Shown here in pieces: positions 1 through 9,156 of a stretch of 64,000 nucleotides of DNA; position 1 is the first letter of the stretch, and each line of letters opens with the position of its first letter. Source of the stretch: Frateuria_A sp035944355 (GTDB lineage: Bacteria > Pseudomonadota > Gammaproteobacteria > Xanthomonadales > Rhodanobacteraceae); contig NZ_DASZBH010000014.1 of assembly GCF_035944355.1 (NCBI RefSeq), positions 348,144 to 412,143 on the forward strand, in the 5' to 3' direction. The position numbers and the translations under genes are program-made. The notes beneath the pieces are model-generated. The model was not told the origin of the DNA. It worked only from the letters and a program-made list of their open reading frames with translations, and ran no database searches.

Positions 1-1
1 G

Positions 2-190
2 CTGGTGCTGGGGGGCCTGGGCTACCTGGTGGATTTCCTGGGCACCCTGCTGCTGCCGTCCTATCCGGCATCGGCCGTGGCCGGCTGCATCATGTTTCCG
101 GCGTCCCTGGGCGAGATCGGTACCTGCCTCTGGTTGCTGGTGGTCGGCGCACGCCCTTTGGCGCGGCTTGCGGACACCAGCCCCGCCTGA
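2..190 (+). CDS. DUF4386-type membrane protein, C-terminal end (partial)
   Basis: The reading frame is already open at the left edge of the window and ends at TGA 188-190, so only the last ~62 residues are present. They contain a hydrophobic stretch (LVDFLGTLLLPS), an AVAGCIMFPASLGEIG segment and a final hydrophobic segment before a short polar tail. This looks like the end of the DUF4386 family of small multi-pass membrane proteins, whose last helices carry a similar GEIG..LWLL pattern. Function is unknown. The family call rests on recalled similarity of a short fragment. The next gene starts 37 bases later on the same strand, so the two may be co-transcribed. Confidence 0.5.
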   Translation: MVLGGLGYLVDFLGTLLLPSYPASAVAGCIMFPASLGEIGTCLWLLVVGARPLARLADTSPA

Positions 191-227
191 CCACGCCCCG
201 CTGCGCTCCGACGACAAAGGCCGAACC

Positions 228-644
228 ATGACTCCGATACGCCTGGAAGACCAGAAGATCCACGTGAGGTTCAAGCTGTCCGCGGCGTGGGCGGCGATCA
301 TGTCGTGCTACATCTATGGCGATTTCTGGGGCCTGTATCGCCCGGGCAACCTGAAGGACATCCTCGAAGGCGGTGGCCCGCTGGGCCCCACCAGCCAGGG
401 TTCGCTCGTGGCGGTGTCCGTGCTCGTGGCCATTCCTGCGGCCATGATCTTCCTGTCGCTCGCATTGCCTGCGGCTTGGTCGCGCTGGCTCAACCTCGTC
501 ATCAGTGCCGCTCTCACCGCGATCATCCTCGCAACCCTGCCGGGCGCGTGGGCGTTCTACGTGTTCATGAGCACAGTGGAGATCGCACTGCAGTTTTGCG
601 TGCTCTGGTACGCCTGGCGCTGGCCGCGGCAGGCGATGGCCTGA
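228..644 (+). CDS. DUF6326 family small membrane protein
   Basis: 138 residues. I chose ATG 228 over upstream alternatives because AAGG lies 7 bases ahead of it and the family begins close to this point (MTPIRLEDQKI...KLSAAWA). Four hydrophobic segments are visible at about residues 18-40, 62-85, 90-112 and 115-135, with the family-like CYIYGDFWGLY motif in the first and LGPTSQG before the second. The C-terminus WYAWRWPRQ also matches the DUF6326 pattern. It is predicted to be an inner-membrane protein with no known reaction. It directly follows the DUF4386-type gene. Confidence 0.7.
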   Translation: MTPIRLEDQKIHVRFKLSAAWAAIMSCYIYGDFWGLYRPGNLKDILEGGGPLGPTSQGSLVAVSVLVAIPAAMIFLSLALPAAWSRWLNLVISAALTAIILATLPGAWAFYVFMSTVEIALQFCVLWYAWRWPRQAMA

Positions 645-741
645 TTTCCCCACAGGCGCCTTTTTCGGCCGCGCGGCGCCGGCGTCATCCATGTCCGAAA
701 ACGGCGAGTCGTGCCGCAGGCATGGTGCTAGCCTGCATCGC

Positions 742-2273
742 ATGTCCGCGCCATCAAGCACCCTGCCCGACCACCACGCCTGCGAACAGGCGCGCCTGAG
801 CCGCGATGCGCGTTTCGATGGGCTCTTCTTCACCGCGGTGACCAGCACGCGCATCTATTGCCGCCCGGTCTGCCCCGCGCCATCGCCGAAGGCCGCCAAC
901 GTGCGCTACTACGCGAACGCCGCGGCCGCCGAGGCGGATGGTTTCCGGCCGTGCCTGCGCTGCCGGCCGGAACTCGCGCCCGGACACCCGGCCTGGCACC
1001 CGGGCGAGCACGTGGTGGCGCGCGCGCTGAAGCTGATCGACGGCGGCGCGCTCGCCGAGGGTTCGCTCGAGGGCCTGGCCGGCCGCGTAGGCGTGGGTGC
1101 GCGGCAGTTGCGCCGCCTGTTCGTCGAACATCTGGGCGCGCCGCCGCTGCGCGTGCACACCACGCGCCGGCTGCTGTTCGCCAAGCAGCTGCTGACCGAG
1201 ACGGCGCTGCCGGTGACCGAGGTCGCGCTCGCTTCCGGCTTCGGCAGCCTGCGCCGTTTCAATGCCGCGTTCACCCAGGCCAACCGCATCGCGCCGCGCG
1301 AACTGCGCCGCCGGCCGCACGCCGGCCAGGACGGCGATGCGCTGGTGCTGCGGCTGGGCTACCGGCCGCCGTACGACTTCGACGGCGTGCTGGATTTTTT
1401 GCGCTCGCGCGCCCTTCCCGGCATCGAGCAGGTCGACGCGAACGCCTATACACGCGTATTCGGCCCGGCCGAGGCGCCCGGCTGGCTGCGCCTGTCGGCC
1501 TGGCCTGACGGCGAGCACGCGCTCAAGCTGGAGCTGCACGGCCCGCAATCCGCGCAACTGTTGCCACTGGTGACGCGCCTGCGGCGCATGTTCGACCTGG
1601 ACGCCGAACCGCGCGCGATCGCCGCCACGCTGGGCGCCGGCGGCGTGCTCGCCCCGCTGCTGCGCAAGCGTCCTGGCCTGCGCCTGCCCAGTGGCTGGGA
1701 CGGCTTCGAGATCGCGGTGCGCGCCGTGCTCGGCCAGCAGGTGAGCGTGGCCGCCGCACGCACGCTGGCTTCGCGCACCGTGCAACGCTTTGGCACGCCG
1801 CTGGCCACGCCCGTGCTGCCCGGACTGGAGCGGCTGTTCCCGACGCCGGCTCAACTGGCCGACGCGGATCTCTCGCAGATCGGGGTCGTGCGCGCCAGGG
1901 CGCAGACCATCCGCGGCATCGCGCAGGCACTGCTGGACGGACGCGCCGATTTCCGCCCCGAGCAGCCGCTGGAGGAATTCGTGGAACGCTGGACCGCGCT
2001 GCACGGCATCGGCGAATGGACCGCGCACTACATGGCGATGCGCGCGCTCGGCCATCCGGACGCCTTTCCCGCCGCCGACCTGATCCTGCGCCGCGCTGCC
2101 ACCGGCGGCACGGGCGAACTCAGCACGCGGACGCTCACCAAGATGGCGCAGGCATGGCGGCCGTGGCGAGCCTACGCAGTGATCCACCTGTGGCGCAGCA
2201 CGGCCGACCGCGCCGAAGCCGCCAAGGCCGATGACACCCAGCCGGACCATGCGGCCAAGCGAGGAAAGCGCCG

Positions 2274-2277
<4 letters not shown>
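742..2277 (+). CDS. alkA: Ada-type regulatory domain fused to AlkA DNA-3-methyladenine glycosylase
   Basis: 511 residues from ATG 742; an upstream in-frame start at 691 adds residues that look non-conserved. Order of domains: Ada zinc domain (about residues 10-85) with the four cysteines in YCRPVC and PCLRC; an AraC-type helix-turn-helix (about 95-185); an AlkA N-terminal domain; and an HhH-GPD base-excision domain containing HGIGEWTAHY and the catalytic Asp near residue 446 in FPAADLILRRA. Known for the families: the Ada zinc domain takes methyl groups from phosphotriesters and activates transcription, while AlkA removes alkylated bases. Here sensor and glycosylase are one chain, with no Ada methyltransferase domain. 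That activity is supplied by the next gene, which overlaps by ATGA, suggesting one self-regulated alkylation-repair operon. Confidence 0.92.
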
Positions 2278-2801
<524 letters not shown>

Positions 2802-2819
2802 CGACGCGCCGCCGGCGGA

Positions 2820-3239
2820 TCAACCGCCGCTGCGTGGCGTGGCCGGCTCGCTGGCGGAATGAACCACCGGCGGCGCCACGGTGCTCTGGTAGCGGTCCAG
2901 TACGTCCTGCTGGCGCACGCGATAGAGCTCGCGCTGCGCCTGGTCGGCCTGGTCGAGCCTGGCGGCACGCGCCGGGTCGGCAGCGTACGGCTGGCGCAGC
3001 GCCTGCATCTGGCGCTCGCGCAGCTGTTCCTCGACCTGATTCTGCTGCAACTGGTCGCGCACCTGCTGCTCACGCATCACCTGCTGGAACCGCGCGTTCG
3101 CCGGCGGCTGCACGATGACCACCGGCCGCGGTGGCGGGACTGGCTGGTTGGGCTTGGCTTGCCACGCGCTGGCGACCATCGGCAGCGCGGCGAGCGCGAT
3201 GGCCCAGAGGCAGAACGATGGATGGGTCTTTAGCGTCAT
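2820..3239 (-). CDS. Secreted Gln/Arg-rich coiled-coil protein, unknown function
   Basis: 139 residues with a clear Sec signal peptide (hydrophobic LWAIALAALPMVASAWQA; cleavage likely after ASA). A proline-rich stretch (PVPPPRPVVIVQPP) follows, then about 70 residues very rich in Q, R and E (QVRDQLQQNQVEEQLRERQ) with coiled-coil character, and a polar tail. No catalytic motif is visible. It is probably periplasmic. It is convergent with ogt (18 bases between stops) and divergent from the phosphodiesterase at 3286, with only 46 bases between the starts. Its codon use and signal peptide argue that it is a real gene, although I do not recognise a family. Confidence 0.65.
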   Translation of the reverse strand: MTLKTHPSFCLWAIALAALPMVASAWQAKPNQPVPPPRPVVIVQPPANARFQQVMREQQVRDQLQQNQVEEQLRERQMQALRQPYAADPARAARLDQADQAQRELYRVRQQDVLDRYQSTVAPPVVHSASEPATPRSGG

Positions 3240-3285
3240 GTGGCGATGCGATGATGCGCGATTGATTCATCGTAAGAGTCCTCCT

Positions 3286-4530
3286 ATGAAAATCCTGTTT
3301 CGCCTGCTGTGCTGCCTGGCCTTGGCATTCAGCGCCGGTTGCGCGACGGCGCCGCGCAGCGCGAAGCGGCCCACGCCGCTGCTGCTGATTTCCATCGACG
3401 GCTACCGTGCGGACTATCTCGAGCGCGGCCTGTCGCCCACGCTGGACACATTGGCGCGCCATGGCGTGCGGGCCGAGGCGATGCAGCCCTCGTTTCCCTC
3501 GCTGACCTTTCCCAACCACTACACCCTGGTGACCGGCCTGCGTCCGGACCGCCACGGCATCGTCGACAACACCATGTACGACGCGCAGTTGGGCAAGTTC
3601 TCGCTCGGCAACCGCAAGGCGGTGAGCGACGGACGGTGGTGGGCACAGGGAACGCCACTGTGGGAAACGGCCGATCGGCAGGGCCTGCGCACGGCGACGA
3701 TGTTCTGGCCGGGTTCCGAAGCCGACATCCATGGCGGTCATCCGGATTACTGGAAGCCCTACGACGGCGCGGTGACGCCGGATGAGCGCGTCGACCAGAT
3801 CCTGGCCTGGCTCGACCTGCCACCGGAGCAGCGCCCCAGCTTTCTCACTCTGTATTTCGATGCGGTCGACCACGCCGGCCACAGCTATGGCCCCGACGCG
3901 CCGCAGGTGGATGCAGCCCTGCGCGAGACCGACCAGGCACTCGCCCGGCTGGTGCAGGGCCTGAAAGCACGCGGCCTGTTCGACCGCATCAACCTGCTCG
4001 TGCTGGCCGACCACGGCATGGCCTCGGTGCCGCTGGAGCACAGCGTGCTGATCGAACGGCAGGTCGATCTGGATGACGTGCAGGTCGTGAGCCTCGGCGT
4101 GCTGGCGGGCTTCAACCCCAGGCCTGGCCATGACTTCGCCGCAGTCGAGGCCAGGCTGGAACGGCCGCAGCCGCACATGTGGTGCTGGGACAAGACCCGT
4201 GTCCCGGCCCGCCTGCTCTATGGCCGCAACCCGCGCGTGCCGCAGCTGCTGTGCCTGGCCGACGTGGGCTGGCGCATCACGACGGCGGATTACCTCGCCT
4301 CGCACGCGGGCCACGTCAGCCTGGGCGAGCACGGCTACGACAATGCCGCACCGCAGATGCGGGCCTTGTTTGTCGCCCATGGGCCAGCCTTCCGCGATGG
4401 CGTGACGGTGCCCGCCTTCCCCAACGTGGACGTCTACCCGCTGATGACCCATCTGCTGGGCATACCCGCACAGCCCAACGATGGCGACTACCGCGCGGTC
4501 GAGGGCATGCTCGTGCCAGCGGCACGCTGA
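3286..4530 (+). CDS. Alkaline-phosphatase-superfamily nucleotide pyrophosphatase/phosphodiesterase (copy 1)
   Basis: 414 residues from ATG 3286. The N-terminus is a lipoprotein-like signal (CCLALAFSAGC, cysteine at about residue 18). The rest is a type I phosphodiesterase / nucleotide pyrophosphatase domain: LLLISIDGYRADYLE supplies the metal-binding Asp, FPSLTFPNHYTLVTG the catalytic Thr nucleophile, and YFDAVDHAGHSYGP plus LADHGM further metal ligands. Family members (NPP/ENPP-like) hydrolyse nucleotide or other phosphodiesters. The substrate cannot be read from sequence. It is probably anchored to the outer membrane and faces the periplasm. The next gene is a close paralogue in the same direction. 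Confidence 0.85.
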   Translation: MKILFRLLCCLALAFSAGCATAPRSAKRPTPLLLISIDGYRADYLERGLSPTLDTLARHGVRAEAMQPSFPSLTFPNHYTLVTGLRPDRHGIVDNTMYDAQLGKFSLGNRKAVSDGRWWAQGTPLWETADRQGLRTATMFWPGSEADIHGGHPDYWKPYDGAVTPDERVDQILAWLDLPPEQRPSFLTLYFDAVDHAGHSYGPDAPQVDAALRETDQALARLVQGLKARGLFDRINLLVLADHGMASVPLEHSVLIERQVDLDDVQVVSLGVLAGFNPRPGHDFAAVEARLERPQPHMWCWDKTRVPARLLYGRNPRVPQLLCLADVGWRITTADYLASHAGHVSLGEHGYDNAAPQMRALFVAHGPAFRDGVTVPAFPNVDVYPLMTHLLGIPAQPNDGDYRAVEGMLVPAAR

Positions 4531-4628
4531 CGCATGAGTCCGCTCTCGCTGCAATAGCCGTAACGGCAGGTGCGACGTGGGAGGAAGCTGCGGATGATCG
4601 ACGGCTCCCTCCCCTCACGTCCCCTTGC

Positions 4629-5870
4629 ATGAGCAACCTCCTTCGCCTCGCCTGCCTGTGCCTGGCCGCGCTGGCCGCGGGCTGCGCGACCCCGGCGGCG
4701 CGGCCGCTGGCACGCACGCCGCTACTGCTGGTCTCCATCGACGGCTTCCGCGCCGACTACCTCGACCGCGGCTACAGTCCCGCGCTGCGCTCACTCGCCA
4801 CCGAGGGCGTGCAAGGCGCGGGATTGCAGCCCTCGTTCCCGTCGCTGACCTTCCCCAACCACTACAGCCTGGTCACCGGCCGCTACCCGGACCACCACGG
4901 CATCGTCGACAACGCGATGTCCGTGCCGGCGCTGGGCCGATTCACGCTGGGCAACCGCGCCGCGGTGAGCGACGGGCGCTGGTGGGATCAGGCCGAGCCG
5001 ATCTGGGTCACCGCCCAGCGCGACGGCCTGAAGACGGCGACGATGTTCTGGCCCGGTTCGGAGGCGAGCATCCACGGCCGCCGCCCGGACTACTGGTTGC
5101 CCTACGACGGCGACATGGGCTACGACGCGCGGGTCGACCACGTGCTGCAGTGGCTGGACCTGCCGCCGGCGCAGCGCCCAGGCTTCGTCACGCTGTACTT
5201 CGAGGCGGTCGATTCGGCAGGCCACTACGAGGGGCCGGACGCGCCGCAGACCGACGCGGCAATCGCCCAGGTCGACCATGCGCTGGCGCGCCTGATCGCC
5301 GGACTGAAGCGGCGCGGGCTGTACGACCGGTTGAACCTGATCGTGCTGGCCGACCACGGCATGGCGGCCACGCCGCCGGCGCAGCGCATCTTCCTCGACG
5401 ACCTGATCGATCCGGCACACGCTCAGGTGGTCTCCACCGGCGCGATCGCCGGCATCATCCCGGCGCCCGGCCACGAGGCGGAGATCGCCGGCGCACTGCT
5501 CAAGCCACAGCCGCACATGCAGTGCTGGCGCAAGGCCGACATCCCGGCCCGCCTGCACTACGGCGGCAACGCGCGCGTGCCGCCGCTGTTCTGCCTGGCG
5601 CAGGTGGGCTGGCTGATCACCCATAACCAAGCTACCGCGCTGCATCACGGCAAGCCGTTGCGCGGCGAGCACGGTTTCGACAATGCGGACCCGACGATGC
5701 GCGCCCTGTTCGTGGCACACGGCCCGGCGTTCCGCCCTCGCACCTGGATGCCGGTGTTCCCGAACGTGGACGTCTATCCGCTCATGACGCACCTGCTGGG
5801 CATCCCCGCACAGCCCAACGACGGCGACTACCGCGCGGTCGAGGGCATGCTCGAGCCAGCCGCGCGCTGA
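4629..5870 (+). CDS. Nucleotide pyrophosphatase/phosphodiesterase lipoprotein (copy 2)
   Basis: 413 residues, a tandem paralogue of the preceding gene: almost every motif is shared (SIDGFRADYLDRG, FPSLTFPNHYSLVTG, YFEAVDSAGH, LADHGM), and the two proteins end in near-identical sequence (NDGDYRAVEGML.PAAR). The lipobox is clearer here (LAALAAGC, cysteine near residue 19). The metal ligands and the catalytic Thr are retained, so it should be active. Differences lie mainly between residues 230 and 330, where substrate-selecting loops would be expected. The 98-base gap from copy 1 shows no obvious terminator, so co-transcription is likely. ATG 4629 is the start because the signal peptide begins there. 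Confidence 0.85.
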   Translation: MSNLLRLACLCLAALAAGCATPAARPLARTPLLLVSIDGFRADYLDRGYSPALRSLATEGVQGAGLQPSFPSLTFPNHYSLVTGRYPDHHGIVDNAMSVPALGRFTLGNRAAVSDGRWWDQAEPIWVTAQRDGLKTATMFWPGSEASIHGRRPDYWLPYDGDMGYDARVDHVLQWLDLPPAQRPGFVTLYFEAVDSAGHYEGPDAPQTDAAIAQVDHALARLIAGLKRRGLYDRLNLIVLADHGMAATPPAQRIFLDDLIDPAHAQVVSTGAIAGIIPAPGHEAEIAGALLKPQPHMQCWRKADIPARLHYGGNARVPPLFCLAQVGWLITHNQATALHHGKPLRGEHGFDNADPTMRALFVAHGPAFRPRTWMPVFPNVDVYPLMTHLLGIPAQPNDGDYRAVEGMLEPAAR

Positions 5871-5937
5871 GGGACGGTCTCTCCGGCATCCGGGGCCTTC
5901 ACCGCGGAGCGGACGAGGGCCTCGCAGCTGGCGCCAG

Positions 5938-7197
5938 CTAGGGCAGCGGCGGCTCGGTGCCCGGCGAGGGCGGACCGGGCAACGGCTGCAGGAAATACAG
6001 CCGCCACGCGACCAGCAGTCCCGCCAGCACCATGGCGCCGATGAACGTTGCTACGCCATTCCAGCCGCGCGCCGCATAGAACAGGCCACCGCCCGCGCCG
6101 GCCAGGCTCGAGCCCATGTAGTAGGCGAACAGGTACAACGAGGACGCCTGCGCCTTGGCCGCGCCGGCACGGCGTCCGACCCAGCTGCTGACGATCGAGT
6201 GGCCGCCGAAGAAGCCGAAGGTCACCGCCACCACCCCGCCGACCACCAGCACGAGCGGGTGCAGCGCGGTCATGCCCACGCCCGCGAGCATCAGCGCGAA
6301 AGTGGTCCACAGCACCCGACGCCGGCCCAGCCGGCCGGCCAGGTGGCCCATCCAGGCCGAGCTGAAGGTGCCGATCAGGTACACGCTGAAGATCAGTCCG
6401 ACCACCGCCTGGCTCAGGTTGTAAGGGGCAGCGAGCAGCCGATAGCCGATGTAGTTGTAGACGGTGACGAAGGCGCCCAGCAGCAGGAAGCCCTCGACGA
6501 ACATCCACGGCAGGCCGGCATCGCGGAACACGCCGGCGAAGCGCAACAGGAGCGCGCGCAGTTCGAGCGGCTGCCGCTGGAAATGCCGCGACGGCGGCAG
6601 CAGGCGCCAGAACATCAGGGCCGACGCCAGCCCGATTCCGGCCACCACCAGCACGCCCACGCGCCAGTCGAAGAAATCGGCCAGCACGCCGGTGACCAGC
6701 CGCCCGCCCATGCCGCCGATGGCGTTCCCGCTGATGTACAGGCCCATCCCCAGGCCGATCGAGTCCGGGTGCATCTCCTCGCTCAGCCAGGTCATCGCCA
6801 CTGCCGGCAGGCCGCTCAGGCTGAGCCCCAGCAGAGTGCGCAGCACCAGCAGGCTGGCCCAGCCGGGCACCAGCGCGCTCAGCAGCACCAGCAGCGCGGA
6901 GGAGAGCAGCGACACCGTCATCACCAGCTTGCGCCCGCAGGCGTCGGACACGGCGCCGGCGAACAGCATCGCGAACGCCAGCACGCCGGTGGTCAGCGAG
7001 AGCGACAGCGCGCTGGTGGCCGCGCTCACGCCGAAGTCCTTGCTGAATTCGGGCATCAAGGGCTGCACGCAGTAGAGCAGCCCGAAGGTGGCGATACCCG
7101 CGGCGAACAGGGCCAGGTTCGCCTGGCGGAACAAGGGTGTGCCGTGGCGGATCAGGCCGTCGTCGCTGCCGACGACCGGCATGGAGGTTTCCTTCAT
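5938..7197 (-). CDS. MFS transporter, YnfM/AraJ-like efflux type
   Basis: 419 residues with twelve hydrophobic segments and a loop after TM6 (PPSRHFQRQPLELRA). The MFS signature between TM2 and TM3 is present as GAVSDACGRKLVMT, with a matching GHLAGRLGRRRVLW between TM8 and TM9. The start (FRQANLALFAAGIATFGLLYCVQPLMPEFS) resembles the YnfM branch of drug/sugar exporters. It is an inner-membrane proton-coupled carrier. The substrate is not predictable. It stands alone: convergent with the phosphodiesterase gene and separated from the small lipoprotein by over 200 bases. An internal ATG five codons in (7182) is an alternative start. Confidence 0.85.
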   Translation of the reverse strand: MKETSMPVVGSDDGLIRHGTPLFRQANLALFAAGIATFGLLYCVQPLMPEFSKDFGVSAATSALSLSLTTGVLAFAMLFAGAVSDACGRKLVMTVSLLSSALLVLLSALVPGWASLLVLRTLLGLSLSGLPAVAMTWLSEEMHPDSIGLGMGLYISGNAIGGMGGRLVTGVLADFFDWRVGVLVVAGIGLASALMFWRLLPPSRHFQRQPLELRALLLRFAGVFRDAGLPWMFVEGFLLLGAFVTVYNYIGYRLLAAPYNLSQAVVGLIFSVYLIGTFSSAWMGHLAGRLGRRRVLWTTFALMLAGVGMTALHPLVLVVGGVVAVTFGFFGGHSIVSSWVGRRAGAAKAQASSLYLFAYYMGSSLAGAGGGLFYAARGWNGVATFIGAMVLAGLLVAWRLYFLQPLPGPPSPGTEPPLP

Positions 7198-7426
7198 CGG
7201 CGCAGCTGCCTTGCATTGTGGTGAGCGGGCGCATTCTCCTCTTCGCCGGCAGGCCAGGCCAGCGCACGCATCACGTCACCTGCTCGGGTGGCGGTAACGA
7301 AGGCCCCGAAACTCCGCACCACGGCAAATCGCCTGGGACGTCACGTGAATCACACGCGGCAGCCCAAGGCTGGATGCGCACGTCTGACGGCCGGGCGGGC
7401 TTGGCCGCCCGGTCGCGCACGCCCGT

Positions 7427-7588
7427 TCAGCGATACCGCCAATACCCCCCGACCCAGACGTGGGCCGGTGCCCAGTAGCCCGGGACCCACACGCGGGCGC
7501 GATGCGCAGGCACGACCACGCACCCGGAAAGCGCGAGGCTGCCGGCCAGCAACACGGCGGTGGTGAACAACGACAGGACGCGACGCAT
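7427..7588 (-). CDS. 53-residue YXWGXW-type lipoprotein
   Basis: Reading the minus strand from ATG 7588 gives a short lipoprotein. It has a charged start (MRRVLS), a hydrophobic core (LFTTAVLLAGSLAL), a lipobox SGC at about residue 23, then VVVPAHRARVWVPGYWAP, AHVWVGGYWRYR and stop. The repeated W-x-P-G-Y-W / W-V-G-G-Y-W units match the YXWGXW repeat group of small outer-membrane-associated proteins. AAGGAGTTGCCC lies just ahead of the ATG and is a good ribosome-binding site. Function is unknown. It follows hutF on the same strand (88 bases downstream of the hutF stop) and could be read through from it. Confidence 0.7.
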   Translation of the reverse strand: MRRVLSLFTTAVLLAGSLALSGCVVVPAHRARVWVPGYWAPAHVWVGGYWRYR

Positions 7589-7676
7589 GGGCAACTCCTT
7601 GGCTTGGATGGCAAGCGCAGGAACGCCGTTGCAGGGGCGGTGATGACGCGGCCGATGACGCCGGCCCGACCGCCGT

Positions 7677-9056
7677 TCAGGCGGCAGTGCGATCCGCCAG
7701 GCGCCGCACCGTCGCGCGGTAGCGCTGGGCGATGCGCTCCTCGTCGTGGTGGCGGAACTCGCGCACCACCCAGCGCCCGCCGCACATCACGTCGCGGACC
7801 AGCGGCGTGTTGCCGGCGAAGATGAAGCTGTCCAGCAGCGAGTCCTCGTCGCGCGCGGCGAGCAGCGGCGAGCCGTCGTCGAGCACGAGCAGGTCGGCGC
7901 GGTTTCCGGGGCGCACCGCGCCGACCGGCACGGCGGCCGCCTGCGCGCCACCGCGCAACGCCGCGCGCCACAGCGTCTGGCCCACGCTTGCGCCCTCGCG
8001 GCGGGCGGCGATGTTGCGATGGCGGCTGGCCAGCCGCTGGCCGTACTCCAGCCAGCGCAGTTCCTCGACCGGCGAGATGGAGATGTGCGAATCGGAGCCG
8101 ATGCCCAGCGTGCCGCCGGCGTCGAGATAGGCGGCCAGCGGAAACAGGCCGTCGCCCAGGTTCGCTTCGGTGGTCGGGCACAACCCGGCAACCGCGCCGC
8201 TGCGGGCCAGGCGCGTGGTTTCGTCTTCGCTGAGGTGGGTGGCGTGCACCAGGCACCAGCGTGCGCCGACGTCCGCGTGGTCCAGCAGCCACTCGACCGG
8301 CCGCGCGCCGCGGATGGACAGGCAATCCTGCACCTCGCCGATCTGCTCGGCGACGTGGATATGGATCGGGCCGTCCTGCGCCAGGTCGCTGGCGAGCACG
8401 GCCTGCAGCGCATCTTCGGTCACCGCGCGCAGGGAATGCAGGGCGATGCCCACGCGCAGGTCGGCATCCTGATAGCCGCGCAAGGTATCGAGCAGGCGCA
8501 GATAGCCGTCCACCTCGTGGCCGAAGCGGCGCTGCCGCGCACCCAGCGGCCGGCCGTCGAAGCCGCCGCGCATGTAGAGCACGGGCAGCAGGGTCAGGCC
8601 GATGCCCGCCTCGCGCGCCGCTTCGACCAGCGCCAGCGACATCGCCTCCGGTAGGGCGTAGGGCAGGCCGTCGGGGCGGTGATGCAGGTAGTGGAACTCG
8701 CACACCTGCGTGTAGCCGGCCTTGAGCATCTCCACGTAGAGCTGGGCGGCGATCGCCTTCAGTTCGTCCGGGCCCACCGAGGCGGCGAACGCATACATCG
8801 TTTCGCGCCAGCTCCAAAAGCTATCATCCGCCCTGCCCCGGCGCTCGGCCAGGCCCGCCATGGCCCGCTGGAAAGCGTGCGAATGCAGGTTGGGCATGCC
8901 GGGAACCACCCAGGTACCGAGCGTCTCGGCCGGACCGTCATCCACCGCCTGCACCATGCCCTCGGCGTCGATGCCGAAGATGCCTTCGCGCGCCCAGCCC
9001 TCGTCCTGCCACAGGTGACCGGCATGGCAACGGCGCAGGCGGGTGGACTGGGTCAT
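7677..9056 (-). CDS. hutF: Formimidoylglutamate deiminase
   Basis: 459 residues of the amidohydrolase superfamily. Visible metal-site motifs are PGMPNLHSHAFQRAMAG (HxH), VHVAEQ (the later His) and IGSDSHISISPVEELR (the Asp). The HSHAFQRAMAG..ER pattern and the closing arrangement are typical of HutF rather than guanine deaminase or HutI. It converts N-formimidoyl-L-glutamate to N-formyl-L-glutamate and ammonia in the five-step histidine degradation route. HutG would then release formate. hutI lies 3 kb away on the opposite strand; hutH, hutU and hutG are not in the window. ATG 9056 is preceded by GGAGGCTCC-type purine-rich sequence and fits the family length. Confidence 0.9.
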   Translation of the reverse strand: MTQSTRLRRCHAGHLWQDEGWAREGIFGIDAEGMVQAVDDGPAETLGTWVVPGMPNLHSHAFQRAMAGLAERRGRADDSFWSWRETMYAFAASVGPDELKAIAAQLYVEMLKAGYTQVCEFHYLHHRPDGLPYALPEAMSLALVEAAREAGIGLTLLPVLYMRGGFDGRPLGARQRRFGHEVDGYLRLLDTLRGYQDADLRVGIALHSLRAVTEDALQAVLASDLAQDGPIHIHVAEQIGEVQDCLSIRGARPVEWLLDHADVGARWCLVHATHLSEDETTRLARSGAVAGLCPTTEANLGDGLFPLAAYLDAGGTLGIGSDSHISISPVEELRWLEYGQRLASRHRNIAARREGASVGQTLWRAALRGGAQAAAVPVGAVRPGNRADLLVLDDGSPLLAARDEDSLLDSFIFAGNTPLVRDVMCGGRWVVREFRHHDEERIAQRYRATVRRLADRTAA

Positions 9057-9156
9057 CGGAGGCTCCTCGCAAGGCGGCCAGTGTAGCGGGCTTGTTCCCT
9101 CCCCCGCGGACCGGCAACCGACGCTTCCACCACAAACGCCGCCGGATACTGCGCCC

